Source: Marinibaculum sp040216765 (GTDB lineage: Bacteria; Pseudomonadota; Alphaproteobacteria; Ferrovibrionales; Ferrovibrionaceae). Taken from it: DNA of 64,000 bases. A model generated the notes under the pieces. That model was not told where the DNA came from. It saw nothing but the letters and a program-made list of their open reading frames with translations, and did no database searches. The DNA lies in the NCBI GenBank assembly GCA_040216765.1, contig JAVJON010000036.1, forward strand, positions 1-64,000, in the 5' to 3' direction. Both the position numbers and the translations under genes were made by a program. This document shows, piece by piece, positions 1-7,921 of the stretch (the first letter of the stretch is position 1; each line of letters opens with the position of its first letter).

Positions 1-195
1 GTCCTGAACGGTGGACAGCGCCTTGTTGTCGGACCGCATCGTGGTGGCGATCGACCAGTAGGCGGCATTGTCGCTCGCCTCACCGACGCGGTAGCCGGTG
101 GAGATGCGGGCCTGGGTGGTTTCGAGAGCCTTGTTGGTAGCCTGGAGGGTCTTGAGCGCGGTCATTGCCGACGCGTTGGTCATGATACTCGACAT
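1..195 (-). CDS. flagellin, N-terminal part only (cut by window edge)
   Basis: This is the first 65 codons of a flagellin; the rest lies left of the window. The start ATG is at 195-193 and the protein begins MSSIMTNASAMTALKTLQ, the conserved N-terminal helix of the filament core. It differs from the start of the downstream flagellin (1359-1165) at only four bases over 195. The two genes are therefore a recent tandem duplication or are kept alike by gene conversion. Tandem flagellin genes are usual in the Hyphomicrobiales. The 41-base leader element at 227-267 also occurs in front of the other copy. Confidence 0.9.
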   Translation of the reverse strand, partial: MSSIMTNASAMTALKTLQATNKALETTQARISTGYRVGEASDNAAYWSIATTMRSDNKALSTVQD

Positions 196-226
196 GGGTG
201 TTCCCTTACAAAACGCAGATACTCGA

Positions 227-267
227 CATACCGGATTTCACCGGTAAGACGGCTCGGCATCATGCCA
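227..267 (-). promoter_or_regulatory. conserved flagellin mRNA leader element, copy 1
   Basis: These 41 bases lie 31 bases upstream of the first flagellin ATG and recur with about three changes at 1404-1444 before the second flagellin. Read on the minus strand, the element holds a near-palindrome TGGCATGATGCCA and a second possible stem, ACCGG paired with CCGGT. Flanking leader sequence is not conserved, so the element itself seems selected. FlbT-type binding to the flagellin 5' UTR is known in Caulobacter; that this is such a site is inference. Confidence 0.45.
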
Positions 268-311
268 ATCATGCGCCCGAAACAAGGGCTCTGACCCGTC
301 CTGAAACGACT

Positions 312-342
312 AATGTCCCGACCTTTGTAGGGCCGGGACATT
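312..342. terminator. inverted repeat between the two flagellin genes
   Basis: A perfect 9-bp stem, AATGTCCCG (312-320) with CGGGACATT (334-342), lies 52 bases past the stop of the second flagellin. It is followed by a short T run only on the plus strand. On the transcribed minus strand no U tract follows, so it would be a weak terminator or a 3' stabilising hairpin of the flagellin mRNA. The rest of the 196-393 gap holds the leader of the next flagellin. Confidence 0.5.
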
Positions 343-393
343 TTCATTCGGTTAACGGGGAACGGACGGCCGGTCGGCCGACCGACCGCGATC

Positions 394-1359
394 CTAGCCG
401 CGGAACAGCGACATGATCGACTGCGAGTTCTGGTTGGCTATCGACAGGGCCTGGATGCCGAGCTGCTGCTGGACCTGGAGGGCCTGCAGACGGGTCGATT
501 CCTTGTTCATGTCGGCGTCGACCAGCGTGCCCACGCCGCGGTCGATCGTGTCCATCAGATTGCCGACGAACTCGGTCTGGAGATCGATGCGCTTCTTGGC
601 GGCGCCGAGGTCGGACGCGGCCGTGGTCATCTTGCTGATCGCGTCGTCGACGCCCTTGATGTAGTTCTCCAGCGTCGTCAGGTCGGCGGTGCTGTTGGTC
701 AGGGCCGAGATGTCGAGCGTGGCGACGGTGAAGCCGCCGGTAGACTGGTCGGCGAGCAGCGTGCCGGTGGCGGCATCGTAACGGCCGTCGAGAATGCCGG
801 TGCCGGCCGCGGCCGCATCGACGGCGGCGTCGAACAGCTTGGTGCTGGACGTGTCGACCGAAATCGTGCCGATCGACACGGTACCGTCGGTGGCACGGGT
901 GAAGGAGGCGACGATCGATTTGGTGGCGCTGTAGCCCGCGGCGCTGGAATCAACCGACAGCCAGTTCTCGCCGGAGAAGGTCGATGCGCCGGCGTTCGAC
1001 GTCAACTGGCCCTGCAGCGCGGTGATCTCGGACTGGATCTTGGCCCGGTCGACACCCGGCTCGCGGGCGGCCACGAGCTTGGCCTTGATCTCGTCGACCA
1101 CGTCGATGGCGGCCTTCATACCGGTATAGGCGGTGTCGACCTTGGCGGCGCCGAGGCCGAGCGCGTCCTGAACGGTGGACAGCGCCTTGTTGTCGGACCG
1201 CATCGTGGTGGCGATCGACCAGTAGGCGGCATTGTCGCTCGCCTCGCCGACGCGGTAGCCGGTGGAGATGCGGGCCTGGGTGGTTTCGAGAGCCTTGTTG
1301 GTGGATTGGAGGGTCTTGAGCGCGGTCATTGCCGACGCGTTGGTCATGATACTCGACAT
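394..1359 (-). CDS. flagellin
   Basis: The 321-residue product is the filament subunit, exported by the flagellar type III system and polymerised outside the cell. The N-terminal D0/D1 helices (residues 1 to about 140, with ARISTGYRVGEASDNAAYWSIA) and the C-terminal helix (about 235-321, ending NQNSQSIMSLFRG) are conserved. The middle is short and variable, as in rhizobial flagellins. The start at 1359 (MSSIM) is preferred over a longer frame from 1386: it matches the neighbouring copy and has an AAGGGA-like site upstream. The gene is monocistronic, with its own leader element at 1404-1444. Confidence 0.95.
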   Translation of the reverse strand: MSSIMTNASAMTALKTLQSTNKALETTQARISTGYRVGEASDNAAYWSIATTMRSDNKALSTVQDALGLGAAKVDTAYTGMKAAIDVVDEIKAKLVAAREPGVDRAKIQSEITALQGQLTSNAGASTFSGENWLSVDSSAAGYSATKSIVASFTRATDGTVSIGTISVDTSSTKLFDAAVDAAAAGTGILDGRYDAATGTLLADQSTGGFTVATLDISALTNSTADLTTLENYIKGVDDAISKMTTAASDLGAAKKRIDLQTEFVGNLMDTIDRGVGTLVDADMNKESTRLQALQVQQQLGIQALSIANQNSQSIMSLFRG

Positions 1360-1403
1360 GGGGGAGTGTCCCTTACTGACTGCCACAAACTAACGAACAG
1401 GGT

Positions 1404-1444
1404 CATACCGGACTCCACCGGTAAGACGGCTTGGCATCATGCCA
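1404..1444 (-). promoter_or_regulatory. conserved flagellin mRNA leader element, copy 2
   Basis: This is the second copy of the 41-base element, 44 bases upstream of the flagellin ATG. It keeps the TGGCATGATGCCA near-palindrome and the ACCGG/CCGGT stem. The surrounding bases and the distance to the start codon differ between the copies, which argues that the element itself is selected. Confidence 0.45.
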
Positions 1445-1511
1445 TCGACCCCTTTGTGCAGGGCGTCGATCCATCCTGATTAACCGTGTTGTGATGGAAA
1501 AAATTTACCAA

Positions 1512-1527
1512 ACCGATAATTTTCGGT
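1512..1527 (-). terminator. possible terminator after fliP operon
   Basis: The stem ACCGA/TCGGT encloses a 6-base AT loop. On the minus strand it is followed within a few bases by a run of six T. It lies about 90 bases beyond the fliP stop and just before the second flagellin leader, so it would separate the long flg/fli operon from the flagellin genes. The flagellin promoter must lie in the AT-rich stretch around 1450-1512. Confidence 0.45.
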
Positions 1528-1587
1528 CGGGATTTCAAGAAAATGGCTAACGCTTCGTTACCGGCGGTCGCTGGCTGGCGCGGCGCG

Positions 1588-1607
1588 GGCCCCTCGGCAC
1601 CGGGGCC
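1588..1607 (-). terminator. GC-rich hairpin directly after fliP
   Basis: A perfect 6-bp stem, GGCCCC/GGGGCC, with an 8-base loop starts 9 bases past the fliP stop. It has no U tract. It may act together with the AT-rich stem at 1512-1527, or protect the 3' end of the operon mRNA. Confidence 0.35.
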
Positions 1608-1616
1608 GGGGGCGCG

Positions 1617-2354
1617 TCAGTTGAAGGAGCGCACCAGACTGCCGACGAGCAGGTTCCAGCCGTCGATCAGCACGAAGAACAGGATCTTGAAAGGTAGGGA
1701 TATGACGGTGGGCGGCAGCATCATCATGCCCATCGCCATCGTTACGGTTGCGACCACGAGGTCAATCACCAGGAACGGCAGCACGATCAGAAAACCGATT
1801 TCGAAGCCGCGCCTGATTTCCGAGATCATGAATGCCGGCACAAGAACGCGCAGGTCGACCTGCTCGCCTGCGACCACGTTCTGGCCGCGCTCACGGGCGA
1901 GGTCGGCGAACAGGTTGAAATCGGCGTCGCGGACATTGGCCAGCATGAAGTCGCGAAACGGATCGGCAATGCGCTGCATGGCCTCGGTCTCGTCGATCTG
2001 GTTGTTCACCAGCGGGCGCACGCCGTTGTTCCATGCGCTGTCGAAGGTCGGCGTCATGACATAGAAGGTCATGAACAGGGCAAGGCTGATCAGGATGATG
2101 TTGGCCGGCGTGGTCTGCAGGCCGATGCCGGCGCGCAGGATGGCAAACACGATCACGAAGCGGGTGAAGCTGGTGACCATGATCAGCAGCCCGGGCGCCA
2201 CGGAAAGCACGGTCAGAAGACCGAACACCTGGATGATATAGCCGATCGTGGCACCGTCGGCCTGGCCGGTGATCTGCCCGAGGTCGAGTTGCTGGGCGTG
2301 CGCTGTCGCGGTCAGTGCGAGCAGGGCGGCGGCGATGGCGGCAAGCGTTCTCAT
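1617..2354 (-). CDS. fliP: flagellar export gate protein FliP
   Basis: FliP forms the core of the flagellar type III export gate with FliQ and FliR in the inner membrane. The 245 residues match the family length. A cleavable signal peptide (residues 1-20, ending TAHA) precedes four membrane segments at about 45-70, 80-105, 180-210 and 215-240. The family sequences SFTRFVIVFAILRAGIG and the C-terminal MGMMMLPPTVISLPFKILFF are clear. The start overlaps the fliL stop by four bases, so translation is probably coupled. It is the last gene of the minus-strand operon. Confidence 0.97.
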   Translation of the reverse strand: MRTLAAIAAALLALTATAHAQQLDLGQITGQADGATIGYIIQVFGLLTVLSVAPGLLIMVTSFTRFVIVFAILRAGIGLQTTPANIILISLALFMTFYVMTPTFDSAWNNGVRPLVNNQIDETEAMQRIADPFRDFMLANVRDADFNLFADLARERGQNVVAGEQVDLRVLVPAFMISEIRRGFEIGFLIVLPFLVIDLVVATVTMAMGMMMLPPTVISLPFKILFFVLIDGWNLLVGSLVRSFN

Positions 2355-2893
2355 TCGAACAAAAGGGTCCTGATCACGAGTTCCCGCGCAAGACCGTTGC
2401 TGCGGATGCGCGCGCGTTCTTCAAGATCGGTCTTCAGGTGCTGGAAGCCGCTTGCGCCCTGGACCTGCTGCAGGGTGACGGTGCGCATATAAGCGAGAAT
2501 GTCCTGATGGATGCTGCGGACCAGTTCCGGGTCGGGCGGGGCCGCGAACACCATCGACAGTTCCATGCGCACCCAGATGTCGGCCGGCGCGCTCAGATTG
2601 GTGGTGATCGGCTCGAGCGGCACCAGGCGCGGCACGGGTTTCGCCTCGCCGTCGCCGTCCTGTTCTTCTTCCCCGCCGTGCGCGGCACGGTCGCCCGGCG
2701 TCTCCGCCTGTACGGGCTCGACCGTGATCTTCTGGGTCTCCGGCTCGGTATCGGAACCGGTCTTGAGGTAGATGCCGGCACCCCAGCCGCCGCCGATCGC
2801 CAGCATGGTCAGCGCCGCCATCACGCCGATCTGGACGATCAGCGACGGGCCCTTCTTGGCTTCGGTCTGGTCTTCGGCGTTGGCCAGCGACAT
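2351..2893 (-). CDS. fliL: flagellar basal-body protein FliL
   Basis: FliL is a single-pass inner-membrane protein that surrounds and supports the stator units. The 180 residues show a cytoplasmic N-terminus, one membrane helix at about 22-45 (VQIGVMAALTMLAIGGGWGAG), a charged Glu/Gly linker, and a periplasmic SPFH-like domain from about residue 90 to the end. It overlaps fliP by four bases and starts 16 bases after flgH. The place between flgH and fliP is the rhizobial one. Confidence 0.93.
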   Translation of the reverse strand: MSLANAEDQTEAKKGPSLIVQIGVMAALTMLAIGGGWGAGIYLKTGSDTEPETQKITVEPVQAETPGDRAAHGGEEEQDGDGEAKPVPRLVPLEPITTNLSAPADIWVRMELSMVFAAPPDPELVRSIHQDILAYMRTVTLQQVQGASGFQHLKTDLEERARIRSNGLARELVIRTLLFE

Positions 2894-2909
2894 TGCCCCT
2901 TGATAATCC

Positions 2910-3614
2910 TTAGAACGGAGAGATCAGATCCAGGATCTGATGGCCATAGGGAGGCTGCTGGACCTCGGTCAGCCGGCCGCGGCCGCCATAGGAAATCCGC
3001 GCCTCGGCGATGCGCTCGTAGGGAATGGTGTTGCTTGCGCTGATGTCGGCGGGGCGCACGATGCCGGCGATGGTGAGAATGCGCAATTCGGCGTTGACGC
3101 GCACTTCCTGCGAGCCCCTGATCATCAGATTGCCGTTGGGAAACACTTCGGTGACGACGGCGGCGACCGACAGGCGGATGTTTTCCGAACGCGCCGTCGC
3201 GCCCGAGCCGGCGGCAGTCGAGCGCGAATTGATATCGAGATCGGCGGACGCGGATTTACCGACGCCGTCCGCCTCGAACCCGCCGGCCAGGCCGAGCGTC
3301 CGGTTGGTGGTGCGGCTGCGGTCGGATTCGTTGTTGAGGATCGCCTTGTCGTTGATCGAGATGAACACGGTCAGGATATCGCCGACCACCAGGGCGCGCG
3401 CGTCCTCGTAGAGCTGGCTCTGGCGGTCGTCCCACAGGGAGAACCGCTTGACCGGCGCGGCCGGCGATTCGGGATAGGCCTGTACAGAGCCGGTCGCGGG
3501 ATCGAGGCCCGAGCCGACCGGCGACAGGCTCGGGGCGCGGCCGATTTCGTTCAGCTCGCCAGCGCAGCCGGCCAGCAAGAGCCCTGTCGCCAGGATCGGC
3601 AGGCTGCGTTTCAT
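2910..3614 (-). CDS. flgH: flagellar L-ring protein FlgH
   Basis: FlgH is an outer-membrane lipoprotein that forms the L ring around the rod. The 234-residue product starts MKRSLPILATGLLLAGCAGEL, a signal peptide with a lipobox and lipid-modified Cys at residue 17. The mature part shows the conserved LWDDRQSQLYEDARALVVGDILTVFI and ends QQPPYGHQILDLISPF, the usual family C-terminus. The ATG at 3614 overlaps the stop of the motE-like gene by four bases; the much longer frame upstream is a shadow. Confidence 0.96.
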   Translation of the reverse strand: MKRSLPILATGLLLAGCAGELNEIGRAPSLSPVGSGLDPATGSVQAYPESPAAPVKRFSLWDDRQSQLYEDARALVVGDILTVFISINDKAILNNESDRSRTTNRTLGLAGGFEADGVGKSASADLDINSRSTAAGSGATARSENIRLSVAAVVTEVFPNGNLMIRGSQEVRVNAELRILTIAGIVRPADISASNTIPYERIAEARISYGGRGRLTEVQQPPYGHQILDLISPF

Positions 3615-4147
3615 GTCGGGTCCTCGGCTTTGGCGACATCGGCGATGATGCCGGTGAGTTTCGCGGCCGCCTGAACATCCATCTCGTTGAGGATGCCGCC
3701 GGCCTGGCGTCCCTTGAGCTTCAGGATGATCGCGGCGGCCAGCATGGCGTCCATCTTTTCCAGTCGGGCGGCGGCGGCGTCGGGGCGCATGCGGGCGTAG
3801 ATGCCGACAATGCTGTCCTCGGCGCTGTTGATGACCTCGTTGCGCTTGTTCAGCCAGGCCTCGTATTCGCTGCGCTTGGCTTCCAGCGCGACGATGCGCT
3901 CGTCGATCTCCGAGCGCAGTTTCTCCAGCTCCTGGGCCTGCACGGCGTAGCGGCGGTCGCGTGCGGCGTCGATGATGTTGGCGCAGAATTCGCGCACCTC
4001 GTCGGTGAGGCGCGAGGGAACCTTGCGCGCCTGGGCGAAGGAATCCGAAACCGCGAACGCGCCCGCGCCGAAACACAGCGCGGCGAGCAGGCCGATCGCC
4101 AACGTCCGGGGAAGGGCGCGTTTCGCTGTTCGCATGCTTGTCGCCAC
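3611..4147 (-). CDS. motE: MotE-like periplasmic chaperone
   Basis: In Sinorhizobium, MotE is a periplasmic chaperone for the stator partner MotC and lies between flgI and flgH, as here. The 178 residues have a signal peptide (about 10-40), a long coiled coil (about 70-115, rich in Glu, Lys and Arg), and a C-terminal helical segment (PDAAAARLEKMDAMLAAAIILKLKGRQAGGILNEM) that resembles the MgtE N-terminal/FliG middle fold. It starts shortly after the flgI stop and overlaps flgH by four bases. No motC is in the window. The name rests on synteny and architecture. Confidence 0.8.
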   Translation of the reverse strand: MATSMRTAKRALPRTLAIGLLAALCFGAGAFAVSDSFAQARKVPSRLTDEVREFCANIIDAARDRRYAVQAQELEKLRSEIDERIVALEAKRSEYEAWLNKRNEVINSAEDSIVGIYARMRPDAAAARLEKMDAMLAAAIILKLKGRQAGGILNEMDVQAAAKLTGIIADVAKAEDPT

Positions 4148-4158
4148 CTTTCCGTCTC

Positions 4159-5355
4159 CTATTGCAGAACCAGTTCGGCCTGCAGCGCGCCGGCCGACTT
4201 GATCCCCTGCAGGATCGCGATGATGCCGTCCGGCTTGACGCCGATACGATTGAGGCCGGCTACCAGTGTCTGCAGGTCGGGACCGTCGAGCAGCGCCACG
4301 CGCGCATCGTCCTGCTGGGCGTCGATGATCGTGGAGGGCTCCTCGGCGGTTTCGCCGCGCGAGAACGGCGCCGGCTGTACGATTTTCGGCTGTTCGGTGA
4401 TGCGCACGGTCAGCGCGCCGTAGCTGACGGCGACCTGCGATATCTTCACATCCTGGCCGATCACGATCGTGCCGGTGCGCTCGTCGATCACCACGCGTGC
4501 CGGGGTGTCGGTCTGGATGATGAGGTTTTCCAGTTCGGCCACGAACCGCGCTGCCGAGATGCCGCCGGGCTTGTTGATCAGGATGGTGCGCGCGTCCTGC
4601 TCGCTGGCGGTGCGCTTGCCGAAGCGGCTGGTGGTGTAGCGATTGATCGCGTCGGTGATCCTGACGGCGGTCGAAAAATCCGGATTGCGCAACTGCATCG
4701 TCAACACGCTGTCGTCGTTGAAGCGCGCTGCGACCTGGCGTTCGACGATCGCACCGTTGGGGATGCGGCCGGATGTCGGCACGCCCCTGGTCAGGGTCTC
4801 GGCCTCGCCCTGTGCGGTGAAGCCGGACACGAAAACCGGACCCTGGGCGACGGCGTAGATCTCGCCGTCCGGCGCGCGCAGCGGCGTCATGACCAGGGTG
4901 CCGCCGGCAAGCGAGGTCGCGTCGCCGAGCGAGGACACGTTGATGTCGATGCGCGATCCCGATTGCACGAAAGGCGGCAGGTTGGCGGTGACGATCACGG
5001 CGGCGACGTTTTTGGCCCGCGCGCGCCCGTCCTCCATGGCGATGCCGAGATTGCGCAGCATGGCGCGGATCGACTGTTCGGTGAACGGCGAATTGCGCAA
5101 GCCGTCGCCAGTACCCTGCAGGCCGATTACCAGGCCATAGCCGATCAGCTGGTTGTCGCGCGCGGTCTGCAAGGTGGCGATGTCCTTGATGCGCGAAGCC
5201 GGCCCGGTGGGCACGGGCAGATTGGACGACTGGCCGCTGGCGGAGACCTGGATGGCCTCCGCGCCGTCATACCCGTCATTGAGCTCGCCGCCGGAATTGG
5301 CCGGCGGCGCCGCAATCAGGCCGAAACAAAGGGCCAGGACAAGGCGCTTGATCAT
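4159..5355 (-). CDS. flgI: flagellar P-ring protein FlgI
   Basis: FlgI forms the P ring in the peptidoglycan layer. The 398 residues match the family. A signal peptide (residues 1 to about 22) is followed by the conserved SRIKDIATLQTARDNQLIGYGLVIGLQGTGDG and NVAAVIVTANLPPFVQSGSRIDINVSSLGDATSLAGGTL blocks. The C-terminus holds NRIGVKPDGIIAILQGIKSAGALQAELVLQ. The start overlaps the end of flgA by four bases, which couples the ring protein to its chaperone. Confidence 0.97.
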   Translation of the reverse strand: MIKRLVLALCFGLIAAPPANSGGELNDGYDGAEAIQVSASGQSSNLPVPTGPASRIKDIATLQTARDNQLIGYGLVIGLQGTGDGLRNSPFTEQSIRAMLRNLGIAMEDGRARAKNVAAVIVTANLPPFVQSGSRIDINVSSLGDATSLAGGTLVMTPLRAPDGEIYAVAQGPVFVSGFTAQGEAETLTRGVPTSGRIPNGAIVERQVAARFNDDSVLTMQLRNPDFSTAVRITDAINRYTTSRFGKRTASEQDARTILINKPGGISAARFVAELENLIIQTDTPARVVIDERTGTIVIGQDVKISQVAVSYGALTVRITEQPKIVQPAPFSRGETAEEPSTIIDAQQDDARVALLDGPDLQTLVAGLNRIGVKPDGIIAILQGIKSAGALQAELVLQ

Positions 5356-5819
5356 ATCGCGCCGACCCGGATCGATCCGTCCGCCATGACGATGCCGGTA
5401 AACACGGCGCCGGAATCGGCGTTCCTGACCTTGACCATGTCGCCGATCGCGCCCGGCTGGAGCGGGATGCCGATGGTGGAGATCTGAAGCCCGCCATGGA
5501 CATAGCTGACGGCGACCGGCGCGCCGGCCTCCACCATATAGGCATCGCGCAGAGCGTTGATCGGGATCAGCTTGCCCGGCAGCAGGGTGCGCTTGGCGAC
5601 CTTGCCGGTGACCTGGTCGGCATATTGCGCGATCGAGGTCAGGATGCGGTTGCTGCGCCGAAGCTTGACCTCGGTCAGCGCGCCGGCATCGACCGTTTCG
5701 CCGGGGTAGATCACGCGCTTCGCCACCACCGCCATTTCCTGCGCGACGGCTGTCCCGGCAAGGGCGGCGAGCGTCAGGGTCGCGCCGAGGACGAGTGTGG
5801 AGATGCGAAGCCGCGACAT
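5352..5819 (-). CDS. flgA: P-ring chaperone FlgA
   Basis: FlgA is the periplasmic chaperone for P-ring assembly. The 155 residues carry a signal peptide (1 to about 26, ending GTAVAQE) and the SAF-type domain (VVAKRVIYPGETVDAGALTEVKLRR). The C-terminal half contains GKVAKRTLLPGKLIPINALRD and the closing GDMVKVRNADSGAVFTGIVMADGSIRV. It is shorter than enteric FlgA, as usual for alphaproteobacteria. It lies four bases after flgG and overlaps flgI by four. Confidence 0.93.
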   Translation of the reverse strand: MSRLRISTLVLGATLTLAALAGTAVAQEMAVVAKRVIYPGETVDAGALTEVKLRRSNRILTSIAQYADQVTGKVAKRTLLPGKLIPINALRDAYMVEAGAPVAVSYVHGGLQISTIGIPLQPGAIGDMVKVRNADSGAVFTGIVMADGSIRVGAI

Positions 5820-5823
5820 CGGC

Positions 5824-6612
5824 CTACCGGATGCTCTGCGTGACGACGGACGCCATCTCGTCGGCCGCCTTGATGACCTTGGAATTCATCTCGTAAGCAC
5901 GCTGGGCGGAAATCAGCTCGGTGATTTCCTTGACCGGGTCGACATTGGAATTCTCCAGATAACCCTGCTCGATGGCGGCATAACCGGGGTCTCCGGGCAC
6001 GCCGACATTGGCCGCGCCGGAGGCGGCGGTCTCCCGGAAGAGATTGTCGCCGAGCGGGGCGAGGCCCGCCTCGTTGGGGAAGGTGGCAAGCGTGATCTGG
6101 CCGAGATCCTGCAGGTCGACCTGGCCGTCGAGGCGGGCGAAAACCTGACCCGACTTGTTGACGATGACCTCGACCGTCTCGGCCGGGAAGACGATGTCGG
6201 GCACGACGCGGAACCCGTCAACGGTGACCAGTTCGCCATTGGCATTGGTGTTGAACGCGCCGGCGCGGGTATAGAGCGTCTGACCGTCGGCTCCTTCGAT
6301 CTGGAACCAGCCCGGTCCCGTCAGAGCCAGGTCGAACTTGTTGCCGGTGCTGTCGAGCGCACCTTGCATGTGCACGTTCCTCACCGCAGACGCCTTGACG
6401 CCGAGGCCGATGCTCGCGCCTTCCGGCACGATGCTCTGGTCGGCCCGGTTCGGGACGCCCTGCAGCCGCTCGACCTGATAGAGAAGGTCGGAGAACTCGG
6501 CGCGCGCGCGCTTGAAGCCGGTCGTGTTGATGTTGGCGATGTTGTTGGCGATCACTTCCAGGTTGAGCTGCTGGGCGTTCATGCCGGTGGCGGCAATGGC
6601 TAGGGCTTTCAT
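5824..6612 (-). CDS. flgG: flagellar distal rod protein FlgG
   Basis: FlgG makes the distal rod. The 262 residues match the family. The N-terminus MKALAIAATGMNAQQLNLEVIANNIANINTTGFKRARAEFSDLLYQ has the rod-protein ANNIAN signature. The C-terminal helix GYLENSNVDPVKEITELISAQRAYEMNSKVIKAADEMAS pairs with it in the assembled rod. There is no signal peptide, since rod proteins leave through the flagellar export gate. It lies nine bases after fliE. Confidence 0.97.
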   Translation of the reverse strand: MKALAIAATGMNAQQLNLEVIANNIANINTTGFKRARAEFSDLLYQVERLQGVPNRADQSIVPEGASIGLGVKASAVRNVHMQGALDSTGNKFDLALTGPGWFQIEGADGQTLYTRAGAFNTNANGELVTVDGFRVVPDIVFPAETVEVIVNKSGQVFARLDGQVDLQDLGQITLATFPNEAGLAPLGDNLFRETAASGAANVGVPGDPGYAAIEQGYLENSNVDPVKEITELISAQRAYEMNSKVIKAADEMASVVTQSIR

Positions 6613-6621
6613 CGCTGTTCC

Positions 6622-6948
6622 TCAGATCGCCATGCGGCTGATTTCGAGATAGGCGGTCACGATCTTGTCGCGGATCGCGATCGCGGCTTGCAGGGTCTGC
6701 TCGGCGCTCATCACGGCGTCGACGACGTCGCGCGCCTGGATGTCGCCGCCTTTCAAGGCGAGCATGGATGCGCTTTCGGCGCGCTCCAAGGTGGCAACCG
6801 ACTGGCTCGCAGCCGCTTCCAGGGCCGCTTCGAACGAGGCCGGCGAGATCGAGGGCGCGACCGGCGGGGCGGCGGGCCCGACGCCGGCCAGCCCGTTGCC
6901 CAAAGACGTCTGGTTGAGGCGGTCGACCAGTCCCAATCCGGCGATCAT
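6622..6948 (-). CDS. fliE: hook-basal body protein FliE
   Basis: FliE joins the MS ring to the rod. The 108 residues fit the family. The middle shows SFEAALEAAASQSVATLERAESASMLALKGGDIQARDVVDAVMSAEQTLQAAIAIRDKIVTAYLEISRMAI, ending in the conserved YLEI.RM motif. The N-terminus is low-complexity Pro/Ala. It overlaps flgC by four bases. Confidence 0.93.
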   Translation of the reverse strand: MIAGLGLVDRLNQTSLGNGLAGVGPAAPPVAPSISPASFEAALEAAASQSVATLERAESASMLALKGGDIQARDVVDAVMSAEQTLQAAIAIRDKIVTAYLEISRMAI

Positions 6949-7370
6949 GTCTGCGACCTCAGCAAGTCGATGGTCATGGAGATCAGCTGGCGCGCCTGCT
7001 TGATCACCTGAAGGTTGGCATCGTAGGAGCGGTTGGCCTCGCGCATGTCGGCCATTTCGATGATCGGATTGACGTTGGGCATCTTCACGAATCCGCCGTC
7101 GTCGGCGGCCTGATGGCTCGGCAGATATTCGGTCGGGAACTCGCTGCGGTCGAGGTCGACCGACTGGACACGCACGAAGGAGCCGCCATTGTCGCGATCG
7201 AGCGCGGTGGCGAAGGTCACGGTCTTGCGCTGATACGGGTCGGCGCCCGGCGTATTGCCGGTCGACTGGGCGTTGGCCAGGTTCTCGGAGACGACGCGCA
7301 GGCGCTCGGACTGCGCGCCGAGACCCGACGCGGCGATCTTGAGAGCGGCGGAAAGCGGATCGATCGCCAT
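6945..7370 (-). CDS. flgC: flagellar proximal rod protein FlgC
   Basis: FlgC is a proximal rod subunit. The 141 residues contain the N-terminal AASGLGAQSERLRVVSENLANAQSTG signature and the C-terminal NPIIEMADMREANRSYDANLQVIKQARQLISMTIDLLR helix. The start ATG at 7370 shares one base with the stop of flgB (TGATG), a tight translational coupling. Confidence 0.96.
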   Translation of the reverse strand: MAIDPLSAALKIAASGLGAQSERLRVVSENLANAQSTGNTPGADPYQRKTVTFATALDRDNGGSFVRVQSVDLDRSEFPTEYLPSHQAADDGGFVKMPNVNPIIEMADMREANRSYDANLQVIKQARQLISMTIDLLRSQT

Positions 7371-7747
7371 CAGCCCCTCGTCGCCATCATCATCATGCGG
7401 TGGAAGGATTTCACGATCGCCGTGTTCAGTTCAAAGGCGTGGCGGACCTCGCCGGCTTTCACGAGTTCCTGCTCGACGGTGACCGAATTGCCGGAAGGCG
7501 AGGCGGTTTCGATCGCGTCCTGGCGCAGGTTGGACGTTTCGCGGCCGGCGCCAAGGGGGATGTGCCCGGCCCGGGTCGGCGCAAAGGCGAGCTTGGCGCT
7601 ATCGAGCACTTGTTCGAACGGCACGACGTCGATCGCCTGATAGCCGGGCGTGTTGATGTTGGCGATGTTGCCCGCCACGGCCGACTGACGCACGGACAGC
7701 CAGCGCGCCTGCTGCGCGGCGAGATCGAACAGACTTACCGGTTGCAT
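7370..7747 (-). CDS. flgB: flagellar proximal rod protein FlgB
   Basis: FlgB is a proximal rod subunit. The 125 residues include ARWLSVRQSAVAGNIANINTPGYQAIDVVPFEQVL, the rod signature, and the C-terminal helix ELVKAGEVRHAFELNTAIVKSFHRMMMMATRG. It is the first gene of a tightly packed run flgB-flgC-fliE-flgG-flgA-flgI-motE-flgH-fliL-fliP. The 174-base gap upstream probably carries the promoter of this run. Confidence 0.95.
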   Translation of the reverse strand: MQPVSLFDLAAQQARWLSVRQSAVAGNIANINTPGYQAIDVVPFEQVLDSAKLAFAPTRAGHIPLGAGRETSNLRQDAIETASPSGNSVTVEQELVKAGEVRHAFELNTAIVKSFHRMMMMATRG

Positions 7748-7896
7748 GATCTTTCCCTCGGTCAGGGGCAGATTAGAAACACAGTCTTGCGCGGACCTTG
7801 CGTGGTCGCGTCAGCGTCGTTTGACCTGAAGGGGGGGCTCGTCGAGGGGCCGGAGATGAGGCAACCGCTCACCGGTCTTGCCGCCGCGCCGTCACG

Positions 7897-7911
7897 CGGG
7901 CGCGACGCCCG
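7897..7911 (-). terminator. short GC hairpin after the 201-residue membrane protein gene
   Basis: CGGGCG and CGCCCG flank a 3-base loop, 10 bases past the stop of the upstream gene. No T run follows. The remaining gap to flgB (7748-7896) shows no sequence I can name as a promoter, although one is expected there. Confidence 0.3.
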
Positions 7912-7921
7912 AGCGACGGCC

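Noticed and set aside
198..416. Small plus-strand frame between the flagellin genes
   Set aside because: It covers the conserved leader and the inverted repeat, has no ribosome site and resembles no protein.
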